From Geosiphon pyriformis (taxonomy: Eukaryota; Glomeromycota; Glomeromycetes; Archaeosporales; Geosiphonaceae), in NCBI GenBank assembly GCA_016748015.1, contig JAAOMT010000139.1, forward strand, positions 1 through 64,000: a DNA stretch of 64,000 nucleotides. Reading direction: 5' to 3'. Under the pieces are notes generated by a model. It ran no database searches. It had not been told where the DNA came from and worked only from the letters and a program-made list of their open reading frames with translations. This document shows positions 50,848-62,310 of this stretch, piece by piece (the first letter of the stretch is position 1; the number at the start of each line of letters is the position of its first letter). Position numbers and translations under genes: made by a program.

Positions 50848-51936
50848 ATGGTCTTAAAGAAAAGTAATACACACCCAGCGACTACCACCCGTCTCGGTAA
50901 AGTCATATACTTGGTGGTCATTTGTACCCTCTTCCCCTTTTGTTTATATTTATTTTCCTGGCGTAATAAAACTCTAAAGACACCTCAATGCAATGTTTCC
51001 GCTTTGCTTTCATCTGCCTCGCATCTTTCAAACTCCTCAACCACCTTGATATACCAAAATTTTGACCAAAAACCAAATAGAAAAGAAGCAAACGTGCTCA
51101 TACTTACCCCACTTAAAGACGCAAGTCCAGTCTTGCCCACTTATTTTGAAAACATAGCAAGGTTAAGTTTTCCAAAGGAACGACTATCTTTTGGGTTCCT
51201 CGTTAGCGACTCTACCGATGATACTTTTGACGATCTTATAGGTTTCACACAACCACTGGTAAATTACCGTCGAATAACAATTCTTCAAAAAAATTTTGGC
51301 TTCATACTCTCACATGGAGACCGACATGATTTATCCAATCAAGCAGCACGACGTTCAATAATGGCACAGTCCCGTAATTATTTGCTGTTCGGTGCACTTA
51401 ATGATGAAGATTGGGTACTCTGGCTTGACGTAGATTTGAAAGAATATCCAGAAACACTCCTCGACGATCTGATAGCATTTGACACTGATGTTGTGACACC
51501 CAATGTATTCGCAAGAGAGAAGCATAATGGTGTAGATTATGTATATGATAGAAATAATTTCATTGAGACAAGAGAGTCACGTAAAGTATTAAAAGGACTT
51601 GACCCTGATGACGTATTAGTAGAAGGTACATAAAACTTCAAAGATAAAAAACTTTCAAAACAATTAAGCTTACACTTTTGTTTTTTAGGTTATGCCGATC
51701 TTCCAACATATCGTCGTTACCTTGGGGATTTAAGAAATACGAATAAGGACATTGTTAAAGTTGACGGTGTTGGTGGTGCCTGCTTGATGGTAAAAGCTAA
51801 TGTTCATCGAGAAGGTGCTCTTTTCCCTACATTCCCTATTGATCATGAGTTAGAAACTGAAGGTTTTGCTAAAATGGCAAAGAAAATGGGGAAGCAAGTG
51901 TGCGGGTTGCCAAATTATGTGGTTTATCATCCTTAA
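50848..51936 (+). CDS. Anp1/Mnn9/Van1-family mannosyltransferase subunit (GT62)
   Basis: Golgi alpha-mannosyltransferase subunit that extends the N-glycan mannan backbone of cell-wall proteins. Two exons, 50848-51625 and 51689-51936, give 341 residues. It is a type II membrane protein: a short cytosolic basic segment, then a membrane anchor (about residues 19-41, VIYLVVICTLFPFCLYLF). The catalytic domain shows ANVLILTPLKDA, GFLVSDSTDDTFDDLI, the metal-binding DVDLKEYPETLLDDL, DVVTPNVF, and in exon 2 VDGVGGACLMVKA and PIDHELETEGFAKMAK. The domain appears complete. FLVSD is closer to Anp1 than to Mnn9 as I recall them, so I leave the symbol open. Confidence 0.92.
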
Positions 51937-52403
51937 TAAAATAATTTTTGTTAAAATCTCTGTGTCTGTTTGATTTATTCCTTATTTTCCTTGGTTCCGT
52001 ACAATATTTTGACCGTCACATTAGACTTCATTATTTTACTTCAATTACGAATTTATTTTTCATATTGAGTTTTTATAATTAGTTCCCTATTTCCCACCTT
52101 AATTATAACATCCATTCTTCAATTACTTCAACAATTTATTTTCCGCCTTTTAAGAAGAAACTCGATTATTACACAATTGTACATAATGTCCCTATATATA
52201 TATATATATATATATAGTTGTGTGGTTTTGGCAAAGTCCCATCAAGAGTAATGTTGTTACAGATTTCATTGGAAACAGGATAGGATACTAAAAACAGAGC
52301 ATAGAACATTCAGTTACTACAGAATTGAAAATATTTATTCGAGTTAAATATGAGAGAAATGTGCAGGAAGGCAATAAAACCGAAAAAGATACCTTATGAC
52401 CCA
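51937..52403. other. Intergenic, with a TA microsatellite
   Basis: Convergent 3' ends of the mannosyltransferase and the F-box-like gene. It contains (TA)12 at 52193-52216; nothing else was seen. Confidence 0.6.
52193..52216. repeat. (TA)12 microsatellite
   Basis: Twelve perfect TA units between two convergent genes; useful as a length marker. Confidence 0.95.
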
Positions 52404-54018
52404 TTAACCGAAAATGTTGTAAATTCTTTTTCTACCACTTCCCAATCCCCGGTTTCTATAACAAAAATAGTATTGCTCGAATTTCGGATGATGGTAAAGA
52501 CTTACTAATATTACAAAATCTTTCCCTAGTGACCTACCTGATTTATCCAAGGTCATCGGAGGTATTCCTTCGAAATATTTTTCAACGAAATCCTTCATTC
52601 TATAAAAATTACACAGTAGATTAGTAAAAGAAAAACAGCTTATACAAAGAGAATTGGACTATGATAAATAATACCTGTTAAAACAGATCCATCTAGTGAA
52701 CTTATTGTTCGCATTAATGTCGTAAGCCCAAGGAACAATATCATACCTGAATGCAAATATTAATTGAAAAATAGAATAAGGGATCATTATTTGATGAACA
52801 TTAATTAGCTACCATTCTGAGTTGTCCATCTCTCCGAAGTATTTATTTCGAAAAACGCGAAGTTCTTGTGAAGTCTTAATGTATTTCCGCGATCCAAGTT
52901 TCTTGTAAATTGGAAGCTTGTAGCAATTGAAACATAGACGACCTGTTGGAAAAATTTTCGGATGACTAATTCTCGTACCCTCTGGAACATGTAATTAAAT
53001 ATGAGAATAATTTACCACATCCATTACGATCTCTGGGAGGACAAGAGAAGCCATTGTTACTTGCAAAGCCACAAAGAATGCATACAAAAATCTTTTTGTT
53101 TTTTTGAAATTTAGCCAAGCTCATGAATTGTGGGATCACACATTTTCCATCAATTAATGAAGACTTTTCATGCGGCTTGAAATTCGGTTTAAGATCATAT
53201 CGAAGATGAAGCTGATTAGTGATGTATGCTCGCATGATATTTAGAGTTGCCTCATTAAATTTGTCAGAGAGAAGCCTAAGTTGACACAGCCATTGACAAG
53301 AAGTTGGGTTCGGATAGGCGCATTGCAAGATCAAAGTAACAACGTCAGCTGGCAGTTTGTTAAATCCAGTTGAATCGGAAGTCGTTCTTTCTTCGACCAT
53401 ACTAAACTCGGATTCTTGTTTTCGTGAGTTGCCTTGATTTTTTCGCCCCGAATCAACATTAGAATTCTGGTGCCAACTTGAGCCCATTCTTCGAGATCCA
53501 GAAAAAGAATTGCGCCTTGAATTGGAATTACGTCGTGATCCATTAGTGAAATATCGACGAGGAAAACCATTGAAACTATCATAATCCCAATCAACTTTAT
53601 AATATTCTTGTGAATCATTTATGTTATAATCACCAAGATCTTCTGGGCTGTGATGATGATAAGGACCTGATTTCAGTTCGTTAAAGTGGGTTTCCCAATT
53701 GTAAGGTATTAGAGCAGTATTAGGAATCCAATAGTTATTTTCTACAACAAAAAGGTCTCCACTTGGTGTGGGATAATAAGAGACTGGAGATCCATATTGA
53801 AAGTTATTAATCTGCTGTTGATAGCCTTCATAATAGTTAGTTGGCTGCCACTCGGGATACCATTGGGAGTGTTGTTCAATGTCATTTTCGTAGAAAAAAT
53901 TGGATTCTTCGCCTTTTTTACTTTTCTTTTTCTTGTAAGAGCTACGAGAAAAGGAGCGGCTACCCTTTGACGCGTGAAATGTCGAAGAATGTCGAGCAAC
54001 CTGTTGATCGTGATACAT
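52404..54018 (-). CDS. Unknown protein with F-box-like and Cys-rich segments
   Basis: I do not recognise the family. Four minus-strand exons fit: 54018-53016, 52981-52813, 52746-52675 and 52599-52404; 479 residues. Residues 1-220 are low-complexity: a basic Ser/Lys stretch, then a Tyr/Asn/Gln-rich part and an Arg/Ser/Asn part, all probably disordered. Near residue 232 comes an F-box-like start, NKLPADVVTLILQCA. Further on is a Cys cluster, CILCGFASNNGFSCPPRDR…NGC…CFNCYK, spaced like a zinc-binding site and split by intron 1. The C terminus is basic. Start: ATG 54018 is the first in frame; upstream codons lack ATG. It could be a ubiquitin-ligase adaptor or an RNA-binding protein; neither is shown. 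Confidence 0.7.
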
Positions 54019-54690
54019 GATAGAAAATGAGTTAAAAAAATTCACTTTTGACTTTTCAGACCGACAAAAAACTCTTATAAACTTTTTTTTAATGATTGGA
54101 TAGAATTCTTTGTCCAATAATAGATGCCCATATCAATTAAGTCTTCAAATGAGTCACTTTATCATCCTGTGTGACCATGATATATAGATCGGTTTATCAA
54201 AATTGCTTAGCTGAATTGTATACTTTAAAATTATAATAGAAGTTCAGAGCGGTGATAACAATTTACATTGGATTGGGTTAGTTTGCGATTCTAGGAGCTG
54301 AATTTGAATTTCCAATATTTATTCATTTGACAGTTTAAGTCCAAAGGGAATATAAATATTGAGACAAGATCTTTATTTAGAAATGAGACCAATCAACAAA
54401 AAAAATATCACAAAAAATAATAATTTCTACAAAAAAGATAAGAATAGAAAAAGAGAGAGAGCTGTTTAAATGTTTTAGAAAAGGGCATTAAAGTGATATA
54501 CAACACTTCAGATACCCAAAAGGCTTTATTTTGAAAAAAGTTGAGTGTGCGAATATACTAAAAATCAAACTTAACCCAGCCTAGTAACTAAAACTCAAAG
54601 TATATCATTTTTCAAGGAAATCGACCCAAAATGTCCACTGTTATAAAATCATTTGTTCAACTCTTCGTCAACACCTTCAGAGTTTAAAAT
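54019..54690. other. Intergenic between two minus-strand genes
   Basis: Holds the 5' region of the F-box-like gene and the 3' UTR of the bZIP gene. No motif recognised. Confidence 0.55.
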
Positions 54691-56595
54691 TCAAAAGAGC
54701 AAAGGTAACACATTATCTTCAAATTCGTCACCCACCCAATCACTTTGTAACTCGTGCAATTTTGCTTCTGCTTGACTCTGCTCAACTACATATCTAACCA
54801 TAGTGTCGTAAAGCCAGTCAAGAACAGAAGCTTCTTTAGCATTCCCCACAAGAGTACTACTGTTATCAAGTAAAAATGAATAACAAGATGATTCATCTTC
54901 CTCACTAAGGGCAACAGGAGGTTCTATATTGAATGATGATACAGCTTTACAATTTTCAAGACTTTCGACTTCATTGACACTCGTTTGTGAGGTGAAGGTC
55001 TCGGGTAGATCTTGCGTTTGAATTGGTTTTGTGTAAGGTTTCTCTAACAAAGAAGCACTCAAATATAACCCAGGGACCATCTCGGTCGGTGATAAGCTAG
55101 AAACAGCGTGGCAAAATAAAGCTGTGAGATGTCTCATGAGTGTTGAGACTAAAAGATATGCTACCCAAGCCTTTTGACCATCTTCACCGAAAACAAAGGA
55201 TTGATTAGCCCAGTTATATTCATCCATATGCTGTGATTTATCTTGAAGCAAATGCTTGTCAAGACTGAATTCTGGAATAAAGGTGGTCTGTACTCTGACA
55301 CGACCATCTTGCCAAGATTTTTGTGCTCGGGATGGAGAAGAGGGTGTGTCCTTGTTAACATTGGGAATAACAAGAAGACGATTTGCGGAGGAGGAGGTTG
55401 ATGACGACGACGACGACGACGACGATGATGGAGTTCCAGGACTTTTTATAGAATTAACGCGAGTGTTACTATGATTACTATTGTTTTTAACATTAGCAGC
55501 TAAGGTGACACCATTATTTCCCTCTTTGGAAATTGAAGAAACATGTGGAGGTGAAGGCGGAGATGCGATAACAGATTTTGAATTCTTTCTCTGTCGCTTG
55601 CGCAATTCTTTTACTTCTTCTTGTAATTTTGTATTTTCCTCTTGTAAGTGTGCAAGTGCCTGTCGCAACAAATTAATTTCTTCTTGTTGTTCTTGATTGG
55701 TAGTCTCAAGATTACCTATATATTCTGAAATGAGATAAAAACCATATTAGCAAACGCTAATGAATTTTTGAGTTCAATTGGGGCCAAAATCCATTTTACA
55801 ACTTCTAAAATCCAAACAACCATCTTTACCTTTTCTTCGAACACGGAAATTTCTTGCTGAAATCTTATTACGAAGTTGACGTCGTTCTTTTGATGTCAAC
55901 TTTTTCAATTCAACTTCAGATCTCGTATCAAGATTAGTAACAGGTGGAGAATCGGGAGAAACAATGCTACTAGCAGCACTATTTGAGCTAACCACATTAA
56001 CCGATGGGTGTGAATTAATTTGTGTTTGAGGAAGGACGGAAGAAGTTGTCAAATTAGTGACACCTAGTTTACTGTCAGTCGCAACCTCTTGTTTTATCAA
56101 AGGAAGTTTTGCCAATAACTCAGCCAACTGAGCATTTAAGACAGCTAGAGAAGGACCAACGGTAACAGGATTAACAATTGCCTGCGAATGCAATTCTTGA
56201 GTATCGGTAGGTGGAGATATTGGGGATAAAGGTGAAGGCGATAAATGATTTAATTCTATATCATTATTTGATAATACTGGACTTGATAATAAAGCGAAAT
56301 CTTGAGAAAAATCTTGGGTAATATCTTGCATCGGTGTGGGGAAAGAGTCAGGTTGTTGTTGTTGTTGATTAAGGACCTGTTGGTCAATATTATTAAGACC
56401 GGGACCTTTAGCTAGTTCTCCTTCTAAGAAGTAACGGAAAAGGTCAGAGTTGGACATTTCTCCTATATCAATATCTTCGTCCATAGAGCTGGTATTATTT
56501 CTTAGAAAGTCCAAATCGATAAAGTCATCGAAAATATCTTGAGCACCATAAGGTTGAAGTTCCTGGTCCTGTTGATTTTGTTGTGGTGAAGTCAT
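54691..56595 (-). CDS. bZIP transcription factor
   Basis: Basic leucine-zipper DNA-binding regulator. Two exons, 56595-55830 and 55724-54691, encode 599 residues. The N-terminal half is acidic and Gln/Ser/Pro-rich, a likely activation region (IFDDFIDLDF near residue 21). The basic region, KERRQLRNKISARNFRVRRK (about residues 236-255), is cut by the intron exactly before the zipper, which continues EYIGNLETTNQEQQEEINLL with heptad leucines to about residue 305. A Ser homopolymer encoded by a (GAC)n run on the plus strand (about 55399-55425) follows. The long C-terminal part has no domain I know. The N-x5-R basic-region signature fits Atf/CREB-like fungal bZIPs. The target genes are unknown. 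Confidence 0.9.
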
Positions 56596-56713
56596 CTCTC
56601 TTTTTAAGTCTTGACACTAAAAAGTTTTTATTAATGCTAAACTCTGTAACCAATTCGTGTCTAATGCCTTCACTTGGAGAGCTAAAAGAAATTTTTAGAG
56701 GTTTTTGCGTGAC

Positions 56714-56721
56714 TGACGTAA
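56714..56721. promoter_or_regulatory. CRE/ATF-like site TGACGTAA upstream of the bZIP gene
   Basis: TGACGTAA lies 119 bp upstream of the bZIP start codon, with a TATA-like run (56747-56756) slightly further upstream, so the site may sit near the transcription start. It matches the half-site preference of Atf/CREB-type bZIPs and suggests autoregulation. One 8-mer may be chance. Confidence 0.35.
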
Positions 56722-56728
56722 AACTAGG

Positions 56729-57419
56729 CTGGCTCTGAATTGTAAAATATATATAACTATCCGGCGAGAGAAAAACTGGGGGGTTGTTGGGCGCAATCCA
56801 ACTCTGAGGATTAGTTTTAATTATAAGATAAATAACTGCGTATCACGTGCTTTGCCGTTTCGGAGCTTTTTTTTCCATGCAAGGTGACAAAGAAATAGCC
56901 AATTGTCAACGAAAATGTTAATCAGTTGCTTAGTAATGCTTATCAGGTTTAAAATCGCGAAATAAATATCTCTTCCCATTTCTAAGTCTACCACCTCTCC
57001 TATCAAGAATGGTTACCTGTCTTTAATGCAAAGCAAAAAGAGATCTTGAGCGACAAAAACAACTCCTCTCTCGATTTTCGACCTAGGCAATATTAAGCCA
57101 GGTGTCAATTTCAAACGATCAAGACTTAAGGCTCTATTGAAACAAACAAACCACGAAATGGTCTTAGAAATTGTAATCACCCACCGTAAAAGACTTTACC
57201 GATTTGTCTTCGACCTTTTTCTCATATACATATTTTTCCTCTACTCTGCAGCTCCAATATGGGGCGAGCGCAAACTGTTTTGCATCTCGGAATGTTGCTT
57301 TGGGGCATGCCCGCGAATATAATCAATCGATAAGGCAATCAATGAAGCATTGATTGCTAAAGAAAAAGTAATTAGGTGTAATATGAATCGATAAGGTTTA
57401 TCAGCACACTCTATCATTT
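56729..57419. other. Region between the bZIP gene and the Fanzor relic
   Basis: Upstream region of the bZIP gene, then sequence that may be the ruined N-terminal part of the Fanzor relic: VFNAKQKEIL at about 57019-57049 and a coding-like AREYNQSI (57308-57331) followed, one frame over, by DKAINEALIAKEKVIRCN (57329-57382). Stops and frame jumps prevent a gene call. Confidence 0.3.
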
Positions 57420-58300
57420 CGACTCGAAAAATCTCCGAAAAACAATGACAATTCGTCCCAGAAATTTTCGAATCCACATGGAATCGTTTCTATGTCACTC
57501 CTCACCATAATCTATCGATGGTTGCTACACATTGACCACCATTCTGGATAATGAAAGCCTTTTTATTTCGAAAAAAAAGAGGCATAATAATAGGTGGTCC
57601 ATTTCTCCCAAGATAATGTTGGATGGCAAGCTCACCTACTATTGCAAAATTAACGAGTGGAAGTATACGAGACATAAAAATAGCTCCACGAAACCCAAGC
57701 AGATGGCTTTGTTCATGCAGTTTCTATCGATTCCGACATTTACATGGTACTCTTCCACGAAAGGTATAGGCAAGATTTGTGAACAATTTATTGGATGTAT
57801 AGTTTGCATTTGCAACTACTTGGATGATCTCATACTCCAAAAGGATAATTTAATATTATCCTCCTCAAAATATAAGAATAAAATGGTCTGGGAACTCGAT
57901 AAGGCAATTTTTCTGATGCGACGAAAAGTTATATGTCTGCAAAGTGAAATTCACCAAAAATCAGTTAGATTCTTTATCCGCGGATTCGATACTATTATCA
58001 TTCCTCTTTTTGAAGAGTTGGACATGGTAAATCCCAAGTACACAAAAAACTGCCCAGAAAATGCTTTTTTGTGTGCCTTATCGCTTTCGACAAAGTCCGA
58101 TCACCAAGGCCGAGGAATTAAGGATTCGTGTTATTATTCAGAACAAATTTTACACATTCAAGATTTGACAACATTCAAAGAATCGGAGGGTGTATAACTA
58201 CCGGAATTATGGGATTGTGATAGATAAAGATGAAAATGGCTCTCGGGAATTTTTCTCTGGGCATTGGTTGATAGAGCCTTGGTGCTACAGTGACCATGCA
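57420..58300 (+). pseudogene. Degenerate Fanzor (eukaryotic TnpB-like RNA-guided nuclease)
   Basis: Remnant of a Fanzor, the eukaryotic relative of transposon-encoded TnpB nucleases. Read across frames: a candidate RuvC-I Asp (VSID, GAT 57729-57731) just before a frame change, then TWYSSTKGIGKICEQ, a partner of the segment after the RuvC-I DPG motif; the long helix NKMVWELDKAIFLMRRKV…EIHQKSVRFF; RuvC-II DTIIIPLFE with Glu at 58012-58014; a second frame change; FRQSPITKAEELRIRVIIQN, the FRQRL-like helix; and RuvC-III GIVIDKDENGSREFF (58211-58255). The zinc finger is destroyed: its second pair reads NYRNYG where CxxC is expected, and an in-frame TGA is at 58166. It cannot be active. No terminal repeats or partner transposase were found nearby. 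Confidence 0.7.
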
Positions 58301-58866
58301 GGAAATAATAAGCATTACATAGCAATCCTTATTATTGATGTGTTACAATCAATAACCCTTATTAATTTCAAAATTCGCAATAATTTTAAAGTTTTAAGAG
58401 GCTAGCAGAAATTGAAGACAAGTAAAATGCGCAGTAGTTTAAGAGACGTTTATTTAGAAACGCTAAGCCAAAAGAATTTTATAGATTTGAAGCCTGGCAA
58501 AATAAAAAAGAAAGCGCTTCAAAGCCTCTTTCTTATTTAAGAATAGGTGATCCAACGTAAATCTGCCAAGTGTTTCAAGTGTCATAGATCAATGGGTTAC
58601 AAAATAGGTTTTATTACAAACGTGTAAAAGGCTTATCATTTGCCAAAGCGCAGACATTTACTAAAACTGGAAATCAAATTACCCGAAATAATCTGCTCAT
58701 AGTAACGAATTCTCGGCTCATTTACTATATTTGGATATGAACGATTCACGAAAATCTATCATACTGATTAATATGAATCTAAATGATTTAAATATTCGTA
58801 AAGTTTTGAAATGAACTTTTTTTTTTCTATGATAAATAATATTTCTTTAAATTTTGACCAATTTTA
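58301..58866. other. Intergenic with faint coding-like debris
   Basis: The plus strand near 58428-58540 has a short open frame (MRSSLRDVYLETLSQKNF…) and near 58559-58630 a CFKCH-containing frame, both with adjacent stops. They may belong to the mobile unit that carried the Fanzor or to another relic. No gene called. Confidence 0.3.
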
Positions 58867-59208
58867 TTAAATTATTATTTGTTTTAATAAAATTTCATTA
58901 CAACGATAATAAAGTTTTACAGTGAGTATTGTTACCATTAAAGTGAGTATTAATATTATACCAAATAGCATATATTGAGTTTTTAGAGCTTCTTCTTCCA
59001 TATTCCTTTCATGTGCCCTTAGCAATCGTAAGGCTTCTTCTAAGACCCTTTCCCGTTCTCTCAAGTTTGCTCTCGTCCTTTCACGGAATTCGGTAATTCC
59101 TCTGATCATATCTTCAGTGTTATCGAATTCAAACGTTCTAGATGATAAATGTAAATGTAAAAGCAAAAGCAAAAGCAAATGACAAGTTAAATACCCCAGA
59201 AGCTGCAT
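58867..59208 (-). CDS. Small signal-peptide, coiled-coil, transmembrane protein
   Basis: Hypothetical 113-residue protein in one exon. A Leu-rich N-terminal signal sequence (about residues 1-23, ending LHLSS) is followed by a charged helical stretch (about 33-75) rich in Arg and Glu with heptad-like spacing (RTRANLRERERVLEEAL). A membrane helix (about 81-103, FGIILILTLMVTILTV) and a short basic tail complete it. The topology suggests a type I membrane protein of the secretory pathway. I recognise no family; the coiled coil plus single anchor is reminiscent of trafficking proteins but without specific motifs. ATG at 59208 is the first in frame. Confidence 0.55.
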   Translation of the reverse strand: MQLLGYLTCHLLLLLLLHLHLSSRTFEFDNTEDMIRGITEFRERTRANLRERERVLEEALRLLRAHERNMEEEALKTQYMLFGIILILTLMVTILTVKLYYRCNEILLKQIII

Positions 59209-60779
59209 AAAGGTTATTTATCTATGGAACCTATTCATTAAATATCCTCACCTCACTCCGGCATTATAAAAGTACATGTCATCGTCTTTAGAAAGAGTCA
59301 TGATTAAAAGTATCTGTTTTTGTTTCCAAAATACGTTTAAAATTTTTGAAATAACCGTTTTTTTAACTCATTCATATTCGATGGGTGGTTATATCTCATC
59401 TAAATACAAGTACATGAGTTTTTTAGCCATGAAACAAAAATTGTCTCTGTCAAAAGAGCCCTGTAAATGAGTATGGACCCTTGCCTTTGTAATCTCCTTT
59501 TTGAACCCAAATTAATTTATATAATTTGTTTATAATAATCTCAAAAGGATTGATTGATTGATTGCAAAGTCACATGTTATCCTGGTAAAATTGCGAAAAC
59601 AAAAACAATTTTGAGTAATTTTTAAAATTAATTGATTTAATATAAATCATCTCACACTTTTTTTTTTGTAAAGAGACTTCTTAAAAACTATGGCTTATTT
59701 TGAACTTTGAGAAAACTTATTTCAAAAAGTGTAGGATCAGTCAGAATCATCAGTATTAAATGTCATTTATAATTGTAAAACATTATGTAATAACCATTAT
59801 TGTAGGTGTAATAACGGAAAACCATGTTCAAATAAAAAATACGAGATCAAAAAAAAAACCAACTGGGAATCAATTAAAAAAAAAATTGGTGCTTTCTTTC
59901 GTGAAAATTATTTTTATTGAATTATTCAATTTTTGCAATTGGTTTCCCAATTTTTTTTCATTATCAAATTATTCATGATTTTTATCGAATCAAATTCTTG
60001 GGGAAAGAGATTGGTGTCCAAAAAGCTATTCAACGCAATACGCATCTCGATGAAATTTCTAAAAATTATTGCTCACATTAATTTGGAACCTAACAAAAAT
60101 TAGAAACGATGGAAAAAAATAATAATTAATTAATTTGAATTTCCTTTCAACTGGTACTTAATTGAATTTGGAGCTCAACGATAAAAAGTAAGTGTGTATT
60201 TGAGATGCAGATGGGTCACATTGGATTCGTCTTTGTTTCATTTATGATTTTTTAATTAAAGAGCGACTTGAAATTTCGAAATTTACACACAATTGGGTTC
60301 ACAAAAAGATCTTGGTAAAAACGAATGTTGTACAGTAAACGGTAAAAATTCTCAAGAAAGAGGGCATGTCCCGCAAGCATTTTTGGAAAATCTATTATTT
60401 GATAAACGTTCTGAACATCGAATTCTCCGGGAAATTAAAATAATCCAGCAATAAGAAAGATACCAAAACTGCCGAAATCTCAAGAAGTAAACCGAATTAA
60501 ACAGCTAAATTGGGCTAAAATCTACAAGCATTGCATTGAACCAAAGATTATTGACGATGTGTCCTTTGAAACCCAAGAACAGAAGTGACTTGGAAAGAGG
60601 CAGTCTTACTCCATTGAATGCTATTCCATTAGAGACAATTCTTCAATTTATTGACTCGATGCCAAAGAAATTATAAAAAATGTTATTGTAAACAGCGCCC
60701 CACCATATTTTATAAAATTATATTCTAAATATTATCTTAAATTCTTATACTTTCCTGTTGCAAGAGGTTGAGAATTCAT
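59209..60779. other. Intergenic region upstream of ETFA
   Basis: About 1.6 kb. A 64-codon frame starts with ATG at 59276 but resembles nothing. Four ATTG units occur at about 59549-59563. At 60455-60680 there are coding-like pieces in two overlapping frames (VNRIKQLNWAKIYKH, and LNAIPLETILQFIDSM after an ATG at about 60559), possibly a ruined F-box-type gene. Confidence 0.4.
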
Positions 60780-62310
60780 ATGTTTACTCTTCAACCCTCG
60801 AGATTTGGCTCTCTTAGAAAAACCGCTACTTTAACGGTGAGTTCCCAACGACTGTGGTGTCAAACATAAAAATGTGAAAAATAACATTCCCCCAATGGTA
60901 TAGGCTCGAACTTTATTGTTACGTGGATATGCAACCACCCAAGACATTTCTACGCTTCTTCTTGTCGAACATAAAGATAACACCGTTGCTCCATCAACTT
61001 TGAACGCACTCACGGCTGCTACAAAACTCGGTGGAACGGTTAGCGCTTTGGTTGCTGGTGGAAATCCAGATCCTATAGCCTCGACGATTTCTAAGCTTAG
61101 TGGGGTTTCAAAAGTATTTGTGGCCAAGGATAACTTATACGAACATGGTCTCCCCGAACTTTACGCTCCCTTACTAGCAGCTGCACAAAAAAAATTTAAC
61201 TTTACTCATTTGGTCGCATCGCATTCCGCTTTTGGTAAGAACATTCTACCACGGGTCGCCGCGCTGTTGGATGTTGCACCCATTTCCGATGTTATTGAAA
61301 TTGAATCTCCAGACACTTTTTTCAGACCCATCTATGCTGGTAGGTAAGACTTACCCAATTAATGCGTATTCTCCAGGAATTTGTCCGAGTAAAACAATAT
61401 TTTATTTTATTTTTAAAAACCAGGAAATGCTATTGCAAAAGTCAAGTCAAATGATCACATTAAGATTATCACCGTTCGAGGTACCGCATTTCCACCCATC
61501 TCTTCAAGTCAAGGGGAGGTTACCATTGAAGCAGCACCTGATGCCGAGAAATCCGTGTTGACTACATGGGTCAGCGAGGAATTGCAAAAAAGTGATCGAC
61601 CTGAATTAGGGTCTGCAACAAAAGTTGTTTCTGGAGGGAGAGCTTTAAAAAGTCGAGAAAATTTTGATAAACTTGTCTATGGACTAGCTGATGCTCTCGG
61701 GGCAGCTGGTGAGTATTGTTCACCTATTATCTATTTTGGGCTCATATTCAACGATCTGATGATTTTTTACAGTCGGTGGCTCCAGAGCTGCTGTTGATTC
61801 AAATTATTGTGATAATGCCTTACAGGTAATCATTCATTTATTTATTTACTTATTTTGACACACTTTAAGAAATTCACTTCACTTTCCTTGGTATTTTTTA
61901 TCCTTTTTTTCTCCTAGGTGGGACAAACAGGAAAAGTTGTTGCGCCAGGTATGAGGGGTTAAAATTATTTGCTCCAAAGGTTTTTTAAGCTTTGTCAAAT
62001 TTAAATCAATCACATAATTTGTCCTTTTTTTCTACAGAATTATATTTAGCTGTCGGAATCAGTGGTGCCATACAACATATTGCTGGAATGAAAGATAGTA
62101 AAGTAATCGCAGCTATTAATTCTGATCCCGAGGCACCCATATTCCAGGTTAGTCATTTAAGCACAATGAAGATATTTGATTTTTTAACGTATTCTTACTT
62201 TAACTATTCTAACCCAATTCAATATTTTGGAGATCTCTGATTTTGGACTTGTGACCGATTTATTTACTGCTGTCCCAGAATTGATTGAGAAGCTAAAGAA
62301 ATCAAAATGA
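60780..62310 (+). CDS. ETFA: Electron transfer flavoprotein subunit alpha, mitochondrial
   Basis: FAD-binding alpha subunit of the ETF dimer, which carries electrons from acyl-CoA dehydrogenases to ETF-ubiquinone oxidoreductase in the mitochondrial matrix. Seven exons in phase: 60780-60836, 60904-61339, 61424-61708, 61773-61825, 61918-61948, 62038-62147 and 62233-62310; 349 residues, normal for the family. The N terminus ([19 protein letters not shown]…RGYATTQ) is a typical matrix targeting peptide. FAD-domain signatures are intact: [50 protein letters not shown] and [21 protein letters not shown]. The donor of exon 2 is the first GT (61340), since it restores the conserved YAGNAIAKV. An open antisense frame over exon 2 is a shadow. 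Confidence 0.96.

Noticed and set aside
52404-52598. A 33-nt GT...AG segment in the last exon of the F-box-like gene, considered an intron
   Set aside because: Too short for splicing, and the frame reads through without a stop.
60831-61127. 98-codon minus-strand open frame
   Set aside because: It lies antisense over ETFA exon 2, whose protein is clearly conserved; a shadow frame.
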